Translations under genes and position numbers: made by a program | Assembly: GCA_001898225.1 (NCBI GenBank) | Contig: MKTJ01000047.1 | Coordinates: forward strand, 323,815 to 387,814 | DNA: 64,000 nt | DNA from: Chloroflexi bacterium 54-19 | Lineage (GTDB): Bacteria > Chloroflexota > Chloroflexia > Chloroheliales > Chloroheliaceae | Direction of reading: 5' to 3' | Notes under the pieces: generated by a model | Told to the model about the DNA's origin: nothing | What the model saw: the letters and a program-made list of their open reading frames with translations, nothing else | Database searches by the model: none | In this document: positions 7,228 through 16,363 of the stretch, in pieces | How positions within the stretch are numbered: position 1 is the first letter of the stretch | Layout of the letters: every line of letters begins with the position of its first letter

Positions 7228-8220
7228 TCACTGATCTTCCCTTTTTTTAAGAGTTTGGGTATTGGGTGAGTCTATAATCTCGCTTTGTTGGTTCCCATCC
7301 TCTTTGAGTTTGTCGAGCAGGTAGCGGTCCCGGGCTTTCAACAGGTCCGGCCCGGCCTGTTTATCCCACTTATAAAAACCCTGCCCGCTTTTGAGGCCGA
7401 ACTCGCCTCGCGCAATCATCTCATCCCAGAGGGCCGGGGGCTGGGCCATATCGGACAGGTGCGGGAACAGGTATTCCGAGATGCCGTGCCAGACATCCCC
7501 GCCGCCCAGGTCCGCCACCTTGAACAGACCCATAAAACTCGAACGCCGGGCCAACCCCTTCTGAATGACCTGGTCGAGTTCTTCCACCGTTGCCACCTCC
7601 TGTTCGAGCAGGTAAAGACATTCCCGCAAGAGGGCGAATTGGAGGCGGTTCCAGATCAGGCCGGGCATTTCTTTGCGGACACGCACCGGGGTTTTGCCCA
7701 TGCCGAGCAGCAGTTGGTAGACCTCCTCCACGCGGGCGGGGTCGGCCAGTTCGCCGGGGGTCAGTTCGACCAGCGGCATCAGGTAGGGTGGGTTCCAGTA
7801 GTGGGTACCCATGGCCCGGCCCGGATTCTTTAAAAATTGGAAAATCTCGGTTACGACCAGGCTGCTGGTATTGGTCAGAAAGAGCGTTTCAGGCGGGCAG
7901 ACCGCTTCCAGTTCCTTAAAAAACTCCTGTTTGAGGCTTAAATTTTCGGGAATGTTCTCGACCACGACCGCCGCGTTTTCAAAAAGACCGGGCTTATCCA
8001 GCGAGGCTGTAGCGAGATTTTCCAGGGCCGTAACGTGTCTTTCGGGCGAGAGGAAGTCTTCGGCGGCCAGGAAAGCGAGGGCGGTCTCGGCGCGCTGGCG
8101 AGCCGTGAAAAGCCGGACCCGGTCGCGACCCGCTAACGTCACCCGGTGGCCGTGGGCCAGGTAATCCACCGCTACGCCTGGACCCATCGTACCCGTACCC
8201 ACACAAACTACTTCCAGCAT
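7228..8220 (-). CDS. 3-hydroxyacyl-CoA dehydrogenase family protein
   Basis: NAD-dependent dehydrogenase of the 3HCDH family, which oxidises L-3-hydroxyacyl-CoA in beta-oxidation and butyrate metabolism. The N-terminal Rossmann domain shows VCVGTGTMGPGVAVDYLAHG (GxGxMG) and VVENIPENLSLKQEFF; NTSSLVVTEI and GTHYWNPPYLMPLVELTPG are the typical Ser and His-containing substrate segments. The C-terminal helical domain runs from PGLIWNRLQFALLRECLYL to the FGLKSGQGFYKWD motif at about 290-300. At 330 residues it is of single-domain-pair size. The gene is not beside a thiolase or enoyl-CoA hydratase, so the exact substrate (short-chain acyl-CoA, or a sugar acid as in L-gulonate dehydrogenases) is unresolved. 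The last 30 residues are polar and not part of the family core. Confidence 0.85.
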   Translation of the reverse strand: MLEVVCVGTGTMGPGVAVDYLAHGHRVTLAGRDRVRLFTARQRAETALAFLAAEDFLSPERHVTALENLATASLDKPGLFENAAVVVENIPENLSLKQEFFKELEAVCPPETLFLTNTSSLVVTEIFQFLKNPGRAMGTHYWNPPYLMPLVELTPGELADPARVEEVYQLLLGMGKTPVRVRKEMPGLIWNRLQFALLRECLYLLEQEVATVEELDQVIQKGLARRSSFMGLFKVADLGGGDVWHGISEYLFPHLSDMAQPPALWDEMIARGEFGLKSGQGFYKWDKQAGPDLLKARDRYLLDKLKEDGNQQSEIIDSPNTQTLKKREDQ

Positions 8221-8296
8221 TGTTCGCCGCCTTTAATTATTAATTAACCGCTAATTTTCAAAAGATATGGCTAAATTGCCGCCTGCCAGGGGCGGT

Positions 8297-8578
8297 TTAT
8301 TCGTGGTCTTGCTCGAAGCTATCAAGACCCTGGCTATGGGCAATCAACCCGGTCAGTTCTCGGACAAGTTTGTTATTAAGAAACGGGCTGAAAGTTGCCA
8401 GGGTTTCCCGTTCATCGTCCGGGTAGAGCGCGATAACTTCCCATCCGCCCCCACTCTGGTCGTGCCGCTCCTGTAAAATTATCGAAACCGGCCTGGTGTT
8501 CAAATTTAATAGGCTCCTTCCCAAGGTTATCGGAATTTTGGAAATCACGGGGTAAACTGCCGGGCCTAATTTTAGCAT
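8297..8578 (-). CDS. Hypothetical protein, about 93 aa
   Basis: Small protein I do not recognise. Preferred start is the ATG at 8578 (MLKLGPAVYPVISKIP) because GGAAAGGAAAG lies just upstream; a start 11 codons earlier is possible. The sequence predicts a mixed beta fold (RPVSIILQERHDQ, WEVIALYPDDERETLATFSP) and a C-terminal helix (NNKLVRELTGLIAHSQGLDS). There is no signal peptide and no membrane segment. It is 76 bp upstream of the dehydrogenase gene on the same strand and may be co-transcribed with it. The strand pattern and sensible composition support a real gene; the function is unknown. Confidence 0.5.
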   Translation of the reverse strand: MLKLGPAVYPVISKIPITLGRSLLNLNTRPVSIILQERHDQSGGGWEVIALYPDDERETLATFSPFLNNKLVRELTGLIAHSQGLDSFEQDHE

Positions 8579-8897
8579 GAACTTTCCTTTCCATTCCGAA
8601 TATTGCTTCATAATAAAATATCAGGATGGCATAAATATGAGATAGTCTTAACAACGAATTTCTTTTTGCAAAGAGGAATTCAACTCAGAGTACATATCCC
8701 CTTTAGCCAAAAAGAGGTTTGACCCCAATTTTACCCCTAACCTTACCCATTTGGGTCTATCGCCATTGCTTAAGTTTTGTATAATAGCAATAGCAGGGGG
8801 CCAGCAGACATGAGCCCGCCCTTGAATTAGGCCGGGTTTTGTGTGATAATGTCATTAAGACTAAAAGTAGTCGGAACTTGGAAACGAAACGGGGGTT
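8579..8897 (+). promoter_or_regulatory. Intergenic region upstream of gluconokinase
   Basis: A 319-bp non-coding stretch. TATAAT at 8780-8785 is a candidate -10 with no clear -35. CCCGCC (8815-8820) and GGCCGGG (8830-8836) can pair and are followed by TTTT, a weak attenuator-like hairpin in the leader of the gluconokinase gene. Nothing else was recognised. Confidence 0.3.
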
Positions 8898-10544
8898 ATG
8901 GCAACGATTTCAAAGGAGCAGGCCCAAAAACCGCTGGTTTTAGCACTGGACGTGGGTAGCAGTTCCCTTCGTGTAAGCCTGTACGACGGCACCGGCAACG
9001 CCATCGAAGGGTTGGAAATAAAATCTACTTACCAGCTTGACACCACCCCGGACGGTGGCGTAGAAAAAGACCCCGACGAGCTTTTTAACATTACCTGCCA
9101 GGCGATTGACCGCCTGCTCGAATTGGCCGGGCCGCTGGCCTCTCAGATTGAGGGGGTCGGCATTGATACTTTCTGGCACAGCCTGATGGGTATCGACAAA
9201 GACGGCCACAGCACCACCCCGCTTTTGACCTGGGCTGATACCCGCAGCGCCAGTATCGCCCGGCAACTGTCCCGCGAATGTGACGGCAACGACCTCCACT
9301 CACGGGTTGGCACCGTCCTTCATCCCAGCTATTTCCCGGCCAAACTGCGCTGGCTGGCCGCCGCCCAACCCGTTATCTTCCGGCGAACCCGTACCTGGCT
9401 CTCTTTCGGCGAATATCTATACCTGAAATTTTTCGGCCACACCGTTTGCAGCATTTCGATGGCAAGCGGCACCGGCCTTTTCGACCAGAATAAACGCGAG
9501 TGGGACGCCGAAGCCTTGCGCCTGGCCGGGATTACCGCCGACCAGTTAGCGCCGCTCGGCGACCTCAGTACGCCCCTGAAAAATTTGCTGCCGGAATTCG
9601 CCAAACGCTGGCCGAGCCTGGCCCAGGTGTCCTGGTTCCCGGCGGTCGGGGATGGGGCGGCGGGTAACCTCGGTAGCGGCTGTTTCTCACCCGACCGGAT
9701 TGCCGTGATGGTCGGCACCAGCGGGGCCATGCGTGTAGTCTATGCCGCGCCCGGTGTAAAAATTCCCTGGGGTCTCTGGTGCTATCACGCCGACTATCGC
9801 CGGTTTGTTATCGGCGGGGCTCTCAGCGAGGGCGGCAACCTTTTCGCCTGGATGCGCCAGAATTTCCAATTGCCCTCGGTTGAGGAAAGCGAACAGGCCC
9901 TCAGTCGTCTTGAACCGGACGGTCACGGCCTGACGGTCTTGCCGTTTTTGACCGGCGAACGCAGCCCCGGTTGGAACGCCAGCGCCCGGGCCGCCATTGT
10001 CGGTTTGAGCCTGGATACCACGCCGCTCGAAATTTTGCGGGCGGGGCTGGAAAGTATTGCCTACCGCTTTGGTATTTTGCACTCGATTATGGCGGACGCG
10101 CTGCCTCCTGCCCTCCAAATTATCGCCAGCGGCGGCGCTCTTTTGAACTCGCCGACCTGGATGCAAATCCTGGCCGACGTATTGAATCGCCCGGTGACTG
10201 CCTCAGCCGAGGGCGAAACGACCAGCCGGGGCGCGGCTTTACTGGCCCTGGAACAATTGGGGGTCTTTGGTCCTTTGCCGCCCTCTCCGGTCCAGGCTGG
10301 CACGGTCGAAGGTGGCTCGGATAATGCTAAACCTTTAATTGATAAAATTGCGGTCTCAGCGGAGAGTTCCTCAAGGACACAGGTTGGACAGGTGCCGGAA
10401 TGGCAGCCGAGCGGATTGAGTCACGCCCAGTTCGCCTTCGGGCAGACCTACCAGCCCAACCAGGCCCGGCATGCCCGCTATGCTGCCGCTATCGAGCGAC
10501 AAAAACAGCTTTACAATGTCCTGGTCCAGAATAATACTGTTTAA
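8898..10544 (+). CDS. gntK: Gluconokinase, FGGY family
   Basis: Phosphorylates D-gluconate to 6-phosphogluconate, the substrate of Gnd encoded downstream. It has the FGGY carbohydrate-kinase architecture: phosphate-binding start LALDVGSSSLRVSLYDG (about 14-31), then FWHSLMGIDKDG, TWADTRSASIA, the long conserved stretch around HPSYFPAKLRWL, SFGEYLYLKFFG and MASGTGLFDQ, all typical of FGGY gluconokinases; the second ATPase domain has VGTSGAMRV, GLWCYHADYRR and FLTGERSPGWN. At 548 residues it is longer than the usual 490-515 because of an extra C-terminal segment (about 470-545). Context at the head of a pentose phosphate cluster supports gluconate over xylulose or glycerol. An inverted repeat lies immediately after the stop codon. 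Confidence 0.88.
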   Translation: MATISKEQAQKPLVLALDVGSSSLRVSLYDGTGNAIEGLEIKSTYQLDTTPDGGVEKDPDELFNITCQAIDRLLELAGPLASQIEGVGIDTFWHSLMGIDKDGHSTTPLLTWADTRSASIARQLSRECDGNDLHSRVGTVLHPSYFPAKLRWLAAAQPVIFRRTRTWLSFGEYLYLKFFGHTVCSISMASGTGLFDQNKREWDAEALRLAGITADQLAPLGDLSTPLKNLLPEFAKRWPSLAQVSWFPAVGDGAAGNLGSGCFSPDRIAVMVGTSGAMRVVYAAPGVKIPWGLWCYHADYRRFVIGGALSEGGNLFAWMRQNFQLPSVEESEQALSRLEPDGHGLTVLPFLTGERSPGWNASARAAIVGLSLDTTPLEILRAGLESIAYRFGILHSIMADALPPALQIIASGGALLNSPTWMQILADVLNRPVTASAEGETTSRGAALLALEQLGVFGPLPPSPVQAGTVEGGSDNAKPLIDKIAVSAESSSRTQVGQVPEWQPSGLSHAQFAFGQTYQPNQARHARYAAAIERQKQLYNVLVQNNTV

Positions 10545-10545
10545 A

Positions 10546-10571
10546 ACGTTTAACGAACCAACGTTAAACGT
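10546..10571. repeat. Inverted repeat of the CGTTTAACG family, copy 1
   Basis: ACGTTTAACG and CGTTAAACGT form a perfect 10-bp inverted repeat with a 6-nt centre, starting 2 bp after the gluconokinase stop codon. Related copies are at 10694-10723, 54463-54480 and 54631-54662. Confidence 0.75.
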
Positions 10572-10693
10572 GGGACCCCAAGGGGTAAAGTTATTTTCAG
10601 TCCCAGGTGGGATTAGCAATTGGTAAAGATTAAATGCACCGTACCAAAGTCAGTAAAGTAATAAAAGCAATCTTAGTGTAAATTTTTCCAGAA

Positions 10694-10723
10694 CGTTAAA
10701 CGTTTTCCGTTCAACGTTTAACG
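10694..10723. repeat. Inverted repeat of the CGTTTAACG family, copy 2; possible operator of tkt
   Basis: CGTTAAACGT and ACGTTTAACG face each other across 10 nt just upstream of the transketolase ribosome site. The sub-site GTTCAACGTTTAAC at 10709-10722 is an even palindrome with a central CG (one mismatch), the layout of LacI/GalR-family operators. Whether it is an operator or only a dispersed repeat is undecided. Confidence 0.6.
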
Positions 10724-10744
10724 AATTAAAAGGAGGCGCGGAAT

Positions 10745-12889
10745 TTGACTACTGCAACACCCAGCAAACTGACCAGCGACCAACTGGACCAACTTTGTAT
10801 CAATACCATTCGATTTCTTTCAGTAGATGGCGTCCAGAAAGCTAATAGCGGCCACCCCGGTGCCCCCATGGGTATGGCGACGATGGCTTACACCCTCTGG
10901 ACGAAACACCTGCGCTTTAATCCTAAAAATCCCAACTGGGCCAACCGGGACCGCTTTATCCTCTCCAATGGGCACGCTTCCATGTTGATTTATAGCCTGC
11001 TTTACCTGACCGGCTATGATGTGCCCCTGGACCAGTTAAAGCAATTCCGCCAGTGGGGCAGCATCACCCCCGGCCATCCCGAACGCGGCCTGACACCCGG
11101 CGTCGAAGTGACCACCGGCCCGCTCGGCCAGGGTTTTGCCAACAGCATCGGCGAAGGTATTGCCGAAGCTTTTCTGTCGGCTACCTTTAACAAACCTAAT
11201 TACGACCTTTTCGACCACTACACCTATGTTTTCATGGGTGATGGTTGTATGGAAGAGGCAGTGTCCCACGAAGCGGCCTCGCTTGGCGGTCACCTCCAAC
11301 TCGGCAAGATTATCGCCTTCTACGACGACAATGGTATCTCGATTGACGGCAACACCGATATCACCTTTACCGAAAATGTAAACAAGCGGTTCGAGGCTTA
11401 CGGCTGGCACGTCCAGGATGTGCCCGATGCCTCGACCGACATCGAAGCGATTGACAAGGCCATCCGTGAGGCCCAGTCTGTCCTCGACCAGCCTTCCCTG
11501 ATTGTCTGCCACACCCACATTGGCTATGGCAGTCCGAACCGCCAGGATACCGCCAAGGCCCACGGTAACCCGCTCGGCAAAGACGAAATCGTCCTGACCA
11601 AACAGGCTCTCGGCTGGCCGCAGGAAGAATTCTACGTACCGGAAGAAGCCCTGGAAGTCTTCCGGGCCGCCGGTGAGCGTGGCGCGGCCCTGGAAGCCGA
11701 ATGGAATAAACTTTTCGAAGCCTACAAACAGGCCGAACCGGACCTCGGCGTGAAACTGCAAAACGCCCTCGACCGCAAACTGGCCGACGGCTGGGACGCC
11801 AAACTGCCGGTTTACGGCCCGAAAGACCCTCCGATTGCCACCCGCAACGTGCTGGGTAAAGCCCTCAACGCCGTCGCCGAGTTCGTACCGACCCTTATCG
11901 GGGGTTCCGCCGACCTCAACGAATCGACTTTCACCAAGCTCGACGCCTACCCCGAATTCAATCCGAACAAGTATCACGACAGCAGCTACGCCGGACGGAC
12001 CATCAACTGGGGTGTCCGCGAGTTCGGAATGGGCGCGGCGGTCAATGGTATGGCCGCTCACGGTGGGGTCTGGCCTTACGGCGCGACCTTCTTCACCTTT
12101 AGCGATTATATGCGCCCGGCTGTCCGCCTGGCGGCCCTGTCGGAGTTGCCCTCAATGTTTGTCTGGACCCACGATAGCGTCGGTCTTGGCGAGGACGGCC
12201 CGACCCACCAGCCGGTCGAGCATCTTATGTCGCTACGGCTTATGCCCAACCTGAACATGATTCGCCCCGCCGATGCCAACGAAACGGTCGAAGCTTTGAA
12301 GGTCGCGCTTCAGGCACACGGCCCGGTCGGTTTTGTACTCAGCCGCCAGAAATTGCCTGTCCTCGACCAGGAGAAGTACGCTAAGGCGAGCGGCCTGGCG
12401 AAAGGGGCCTATGTTATTTCGGAAGCCCAGGGCGGTAAACCCCAGCTTATCCTGATTGCGACCGGCTCGGAAGTTTCGCTGGCCCTGGACGCCCAGGCCA
12501 AGTTGCAGGAAGCCGGTGTGGCTACCCGCGTGGTCAGCATGCCAAGCTGGAAACTTTTTGAGGAGCAGTCCGACGAATACCAGCAGGAAGTCCTGCCGGA
12601 CGATGTGGCGGCCCGTCTCTCGATTGAACTCGGTGTGACGACCGGCTGGGAGCGTTATGTTGGTCCCAAGGGCGCCAGCCTCGGCATTGACCACTTCGGC
12701 GCGTCCTCGCCCTACGAAAGAATTCTCAAGGAATACGGCTTTACCGTCGAGAACGTAGTCGCCGTGGCCCAGGAATTGTTGAAAGACCCTAAAGCGACCC
12801 AGCGCAAGTTGCGCGAAAACCAGCGCAAATTTGCTGCCGGTGGACATATCTCCACCGCCCCGGCCCGTGGCGATGAAGGACACAGTTAA
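10745..12889 (+). CDS. tkt: Transketolase
   Basis: Thiamine-diphosphate enzyme that moves two-carbon ketol units between pentose, heptulose and hexose phosphates. Full length (714 residues). Visible: SGHPGAPMGMA near residue 38, the ThDP/metal motif MGDGCMEE with GDG at about 165-167, GHGNPLGKDE-like switch loop (AKAHGNPLGKDE), and the pyrimidine-binding domain with SADLNESTFTK, NWGVREFGMGAAVNGMA and THDSVGLGEDGPTHQPVEH. The start is TTG, fixed by AAGGAGG 8 bp upstream. It is the first gene of a tight run (19 bp to transaldolase). Inverted repeats flank its promoter region and may be regulatory. Confidence 0.97.
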   Translation: MTTATPSKLTSDQLDQLCINTIRFLSVDGVQKANSGHPGAPMGMATMAYTLWTKHLRFNPKNPNWANRDRFILSNGHASMLIYSLLYLTGYDVPLDQLKQFRQWGSITPGHPERGLTPGVEVTTGPLGQGFANSIGEGIAEAFLSATFNKPNYDLFDHYTYVFMGDGCMEEAVSHEAASLGGHLQLGKIIAFYDDNGISIDGNTDITFTENVNKRFEAYGWHVQDVPDASTDIEAIDKAIREAQSVLDQPSLIVCHTHIGYGSPNRQDTAKAHGNPLGKDEIVLTKQALGWPQEEFYVPEEALEVFRAAGERGAALEAEWNKLFEAYKQAEPDLGVKLQNALDRKLADGWDAKLPVYGPKDPPIATRNVLGKALNAVAEFVPTLIGGSADLNESTFTKLDAYPEFNPNKYHDSSYAGRTINWGVREFGMGAAVNGMAAHGGVWPYGATFFTFSDYMRPAVRLAALSELPSMFVWTHDSVGLGEDGPTHQPVEHLMSLRLMPNLNMIRPADANETVEALKVALQAHGPVGFVLSRQKLPVLDQEKYAKASGLAKGAYVISEAQGGKPQLILIATGSEVSLALDAQAKLQEAGVATRVVSMPSWKLFEEQSDEYQQEVLPDDVAARLSIELGVTTGWERYVGPKGASLGIDHFGASSPYERILKEYGFTVENVVAVAQELLKDPKATQRKLRENQRKFAAGGHISTAPARGDEGHS

Positions 12890-12907
12890 TTTAAAGGGAG
12901 ATTTATT

Positions 12908-14113
12908 ATGAGCGACACCAAAGGCGAGGAGCAAGTAAAGGGCGCGGCCAATGCCGCTGCCAATACGCCTAACCAGCCCCTTTTCGACTTGCTTAAAGAG
13001 GGTCAGAGCGTCTGGTACGATAATATCGCACGTGGCCTTATTAAAGACGGCTCCATCCAGAAGCTGATCGACGAAAGCGGCGTCCGGGGCGTGACCAGCA
13101 ACCCGACCATTTTCGAAAAAGCTATCAGCGCGGGCGACGACTATGACGCCCAAATTAAAGAGCTTATCGCCACTACCAGCAGCGCCGACGAGGTTTTCGC
13201 GCAACTGGCAATCACCGATATTGGCAATACTGCCGACCTTTTCCGCCCGGTCTACGATAGTAGCAACGGCGGCGACGGTTTTGTCTCGATTGAAGTTTCG
13301 CCGACCCTGGCTAACGATACCGCCGGGACTATCCGTGACGCCCACTACTTCTACGAGACCATCAACCGGCCTAACGTTATGATTAAAATCCCGGCCACTC
13401 CGGAAGGCTTGCCTGCCATTACCGAGGTTATCGGCGCGGGTATCAACGTCAACGTAACCCTGATTTTCTCGCTCGAAGCCTATAAAGACGTGGCGAATGC
13501 CTATATCGCCGGTCTTGAGAAATTGGACGCGAATGGCGGCGATTTGAGCAAGGTCGCGAGCGTCGCCAGTTTCTTCGTCAGCCGGGTAGATACCCTGGTC
13601 GACAAACTACTGGACGGGAAAATCGCGGAAGCCGATGACGCCAAAAAAGCCGAACTGGAAGCCCTCAAAGGCAAAGCCGGTATCGCCAACAGCAAACTGG
13701 CCTACGAGTTGTTCCAGGGGATTTTTGGGTCGGAACGTTTCCAGAAACTGGCCGCCAAGGGCGCTAAACCCCAGCGCGTGCTGTGGGCCAGCACCAGCAC
13801 CAAGAACCCCAAGTACCGCGACGTTATGTATGTCGAGGAGTTGATTGGGCCTGAGACGGTGGACACCATGCCGCCCGCGACCGTTATTGCCTTTGGCGAC
13901 CACGGCGTGGTAGCCCGGACGGTCGATAAAGACGTGGACCAGGCTCACGCTGCTATCGACGCCCTCGAAGCGAACGGCATCAGCATGAAAGCGGTCACCG
14001 ACCAGTTGCTGGCGGAAGGTGTAAAGAGCTTCTCTGAAAGCTTCGCCAAGATGCTTGAAGGGGTTGAGGGCAAACGCCTGAAACTGCAAAAAGAGCTGGA
14101 GGTCGCTCGATGA
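12908..14113 (+). CDS. tal: Transaldolase
   Basis: Transfers a dihydroxyacetone unit from sedoheptulose-7-phosphate to glyceraldehyde-3-phosphate in the non-oxidative pentose phosphate pathway. Motifs: GVRGVTSNPTIFEKAI (about 58-73) near the substrate site, and NVMIKIPATPEG with the Schiff-base Lys160. The length (401) fits the longer actinobacterial/chloroflexal type, which in some relatives is fused to a phosphoglucose isomerase domain. The C-terminus has RVLWASTSTKNPKYRDVMYV, also typical. The stop codon overlaps the start of the next gene (ATGA), so the two products are translationally coupled, matching the fusion known in other genomes. Confidence 0.96.
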   Translation: MSDTKGEEQVKGAANAAANTPNQPLFDLLKEGQSVWYDNIARGLIKDGSIQKLIDESGVRGVTSNPTIFEKAISAGDDYDAQIKELIATTSSADEVFAQLAITDIGNTADLFRPVYDSSNGGDGFVSIEVSPTLANDTAGTIRDAHYFYETINRPNVMIKIPATPEGLPAITEVIGAGINVNVTLIFSLEAYKDVANAYIAGLEKLDANGGDLSKVASVASFFVSRVDTLVDKLLDGKIAEADDAKKAELEALKGKAGIANSKLAYELFQGIFGSERFQKLAAKGAKPQRVLWASTSTKNPKYRDVMYVEELIGPETVDTMPPATVIAFGDHGVVARTVDKDVDQAHAAIDALEANGISMKAVTDQLLAEGVKSFSESFAKMLEGVEGKRLKLQKELEVAR

Positions 14114-15225
14114 CAAATGAGGTTTCTCCAAACCTCGTTAATCTCCAGAGCCCCGTAGATGCGGCCCTGGCAAAATTTGACGAAAACGATTTTGCGGCGC
14201 GTTTTTGGAAAAGAGACGCTACGCTATGGTCATCCGACACGGCAGACGCCGGCCCTATCGAGGCGCTGTCGGGCTGGCTCGATTTGCCGTCCAGCATGAA
14301 AAGTGCCGTGCCGGACCTGCTGGCCCTGGCCCAATCCGTCAAGGAGGAAGGTTACGGGCAAATTATCCTGGTGGCCGTTGACGAAAGCAGTCTTCCGGCG
14401 CTGGTGCTTGAGCAGGCGTTGGGGCGCGTTTCCGGCTATCCCGAATTGACGGTGGTCAACCGGGAAGGCGAGGTTATGGGACGTACCCCGGCCTTTCCGG
14501 CTGGCCCCGCTAAAACTCTCTTTGTAATAAGCGCCGCTAACGAGGACATGTTGATGATGCCCGGTGTGGCGGTGCTTTACGACCGGGTACGGCAGGTCAA
14601 AAAAGAGCGGCCTGGCGATAATTTTGTCGCCATTACCCGGTCGGGCACGTCATTGGAAAGGTTCGCCCGCGAACTTCATTTCCGGGAAATCTTTATCAAC
14701 CCGCCCGGTATTGCCCCACTTTACCTGGGGCTGTCCTATTCCGGGTTGGTCCCGGCGGCGCTGGCCGGTTACAACATCGGTGAGATGTTAAACCGGGCCG
14801 CCGTTATGGCCGAGGAGTGTCACAAGCCGGGGCTGGAAAATCCCGGTTTGTACCTGGGCAGTATTTTGGGGTCGGCTCAAGTTCCGAACCGGCCCGGTAC
14901 CAGCCTGGTCCTTACCCCGCAAATCGAAGGTTTCGCTTTGTGGGCGGACCAGTTGGTAGGTATCGAAACCCGCCGGAATTTACTCCCGCTCGACGAAACC
15001 CTGAAAGGGGTAGGGGTAGCGGACCGGCTGGTGGTTAGTTTGCAGTTGAGCAATCAGAAGGCTTTGCCCATCGAGCGAATGCTCAAAAAGCTCGAAGATA
15101 CCGCGCACCCAATAGTCCGGTTGCGGCTAAAAGACCTGGCCGACCTCGCGGCAGAGTTTTTCCGCTGGCAGTTTGCCGCGTCCGTCGCGGCGGCTTTGCC
15201 GGGATTAAACTCGGCCGTCAAGTAG
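14110..15225 (+). CDS. Degenerate phosphoglucose-isomerase-like protein coupled to transaldolase
   Basis: A 371-residue protein resembling the PGI-like half of bifunctional transaldolase/phosphoglucose isomerases: RFWKRDATLW (31-40), SGWLDLP (54-60), TLFVISAANED (136-146), NFVAITRSGTSLERFARE (171-188) and PLYLGLSYSGLVPAALAG (203-220). The catalytic landmarks are lost. The usual GMGGSSLAP is VDESSLPA (90-97), the SKSGTTxE phosphate loop is replaced by SAANEDMLM, and GGRYSALS is IAPLYLGLS. The protein is also shorter than an intact PGI. It overlaps the transaldolase gene by 4 bp (ATGA). The likely role is structural or regulatory, perhaps holding transaldolase in an assembly; isomerase activity is doubtful. 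The family call rests on segment similarity and gene position. Confidence 0.7.
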   Translation: MTNEVSPNLVNLQSPVDAALAKFDENDFAARFWKRDATLWSSDTADAGPIEALSGWLDLPSSMKSAVPDLLALAQSVKEEGYGQIILVAVDESSLPALVLEQALGRVSGYPELTVVNREGEVMGRTPAFPAGPAKTLFVISAANEDMLMMPGVAVLYDRVRQVKKERPGDNFVAITRSGTSLERFARELHFREIFINPPGIAPLYLGLSYSGLVPAALAGYNIGEMLNRAAVMAEECHKPGLENPGLYLGSILGSAQVPNRPGTSLVLTPQIEGFALWADQLVGIETRRNLLPLDETLKGVGVADRLVVSLQLSNQKALPIERMLKKLEDTAHPIVRLRLKDLADLAAEFFRWQFAASVAAALPGLNSAVK

Positions 15226-15371
15226 TAGCTTTTTTACCTGGAAGGGCCGGTCTAGCAGGGCGGTCCTTTCAGCAGGCAGTTTACCAACTTGTGAATTGTC
15301 GGGAAGACCACGAAGGCGCGGCCATCCCCTGTCAACCTAAGATTTTTGTTAAGCGAAAGGAAAGGGATACA

Positions 15372-16310
15372 ATGGAATTAGGCTTTGTTGGCCTCGGACG
15401 TATGGGCTTTAACATGGTGCAGCGATTGTGCGAGAAGGGCCATAACGTGGTGGCTTACAACCGCAACCAGGCCAAAGTGGAAGAAATCAAACAGCACGGC
15501 GCGCGCGGTGCTACCTCCCTCCAGGACCTGGTGAGCCAGTTGACCGCGTCCCCCAAGGCGGTATGGTTGATGGTTCCCAGCGGTAAAGTTACCGAAGAAC
15601 ATATCCTCGAAGTAGCCGATTTACTCCAGCCGGGCGACATTATTATTGACGGCGGTAACTCCAACTATCACGACACCATGGCCCGTTACGAAATGGTCAA
15701 GGCCAAAGGCATCCACCTCCTGGACGCCGGTACTTCCGGCGGTATCTGGGGCTTGACAGTCGGTTACGCCGAAATGGTCGGCGGCGACCCGGAACCGGTC
15801 AAACACCTCGAACCGATCTTCAAAGACCTCGCGCCTGAAAACGGTTACCTGCACTGCGGTCCGAGCGGCGCGGGCCACTTCGTGAAGATGGTCCACAACG
15901 GCGTCGAGTACGGTATGCTCCAGGCTTACGGCGAAGGCTACGAAATCCTGGAAAAGAGCCGCTACGACCTGGACCTGCTCGCCATCTCCAAGATGTGGCA
16001 GAACGGTTCCGTGGTGCGCAGTTGGTTGCTCGACCTGGCTGTCCGCGCGTTCGAAGAAGAAGGCAACGCCCTCGAAAACATCCGGGGTTTTGTCGAAGAT
16101 AGCGGTGAAGGCCGCTGGACCGTCCAGGAAGCGATTGACCAGTCCACCCCGGCCCCGGTCATTACTGCCTCGCTTCTGGCCCGTTTCAACAGCCGCCAGG
16201 ACGAAAGCTTTAGCGCCAAGGTTATTGCGGTCATCCGCAACCAGTTTGGCGGCCACGCCGTCAAGTCTGAAGGCGGCGAGTTTGTCGGGGTCCGCCAGGT
16301 ACCGAAATAA
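15372..16310 (+). CDS. gnd: 6-Phosphogluconate dehydrogenase (decarboxylating), short type
   Basis: Oxidatively decarboxylates 6-phosphogluconate to ribulose-5-phosphate. Dinucleotide motif ELGFVGLGRMGFNMVQRL at the N-terminus; substrate-binding IIIDGGNSNYHDT and the signature LDAGTSGGIWGLTVGY; catalytic-Lys segment GAGHFVKMVHNGVEYGMLQA; C-terminal helical domain with SGEGRWTVQEAID. At 312 residues it belongs to the short GntZ/YqeC-like class, often NAD-preferring, not the 470-residue NADP enzyme. The frame is open 27 codons further upstream, but AAAGGAAAGGGA before the ATG at 15372 and the start of homology fix this start. A hairpin of about 10 bp (15242-15270) lies in the 146-bp gap before it. 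Confidence 0.95.
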   Translation: MELGFVGLGRMGFNMVQRLCEKGHNVVAYNRNQAKVEEIKQHGARGATSLQDLVSQLTASPKAVWLMVPSGKVTEEHILEVADLLQPGDIIIDGGNSNYHDTMARYEMVKAKGIHLLDAGTSGGIWGLTVGYAEMVGGDPEPVKHLEPIFKDLAPENGYLHCGPSGAGHFVKMVHNGVEYGMLQAYGEGYEILEKSRYDLDLLAISKMWQNGSVVRSWLLDLAVRAFEEEGNALENIRGFVEDSGEGRWTVQEAIDQSTPAPVITASLLARFNSRQDESFSAKVIAVIRNQFGGHAVKSEGGEFVGVRQVPK

Positions 16311-16363
16311 CCGGGTCCTGAATAATAACTGCAACACAACCTTTCAAAAAGGAAGAGTATCAC

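Noticed and set aside
11036..12061. Long open frame on the minus strand opposite transketolase
   Set aside because: Antisense shadow of a strongly conserved gene; no ribosome site and no recognisable protein pattern.
12233..13345. Long open frame on the minus strand spanning the tkt-tal junction
   Set aside because: Crosses two conserved genes in antisense; no supporting motif.
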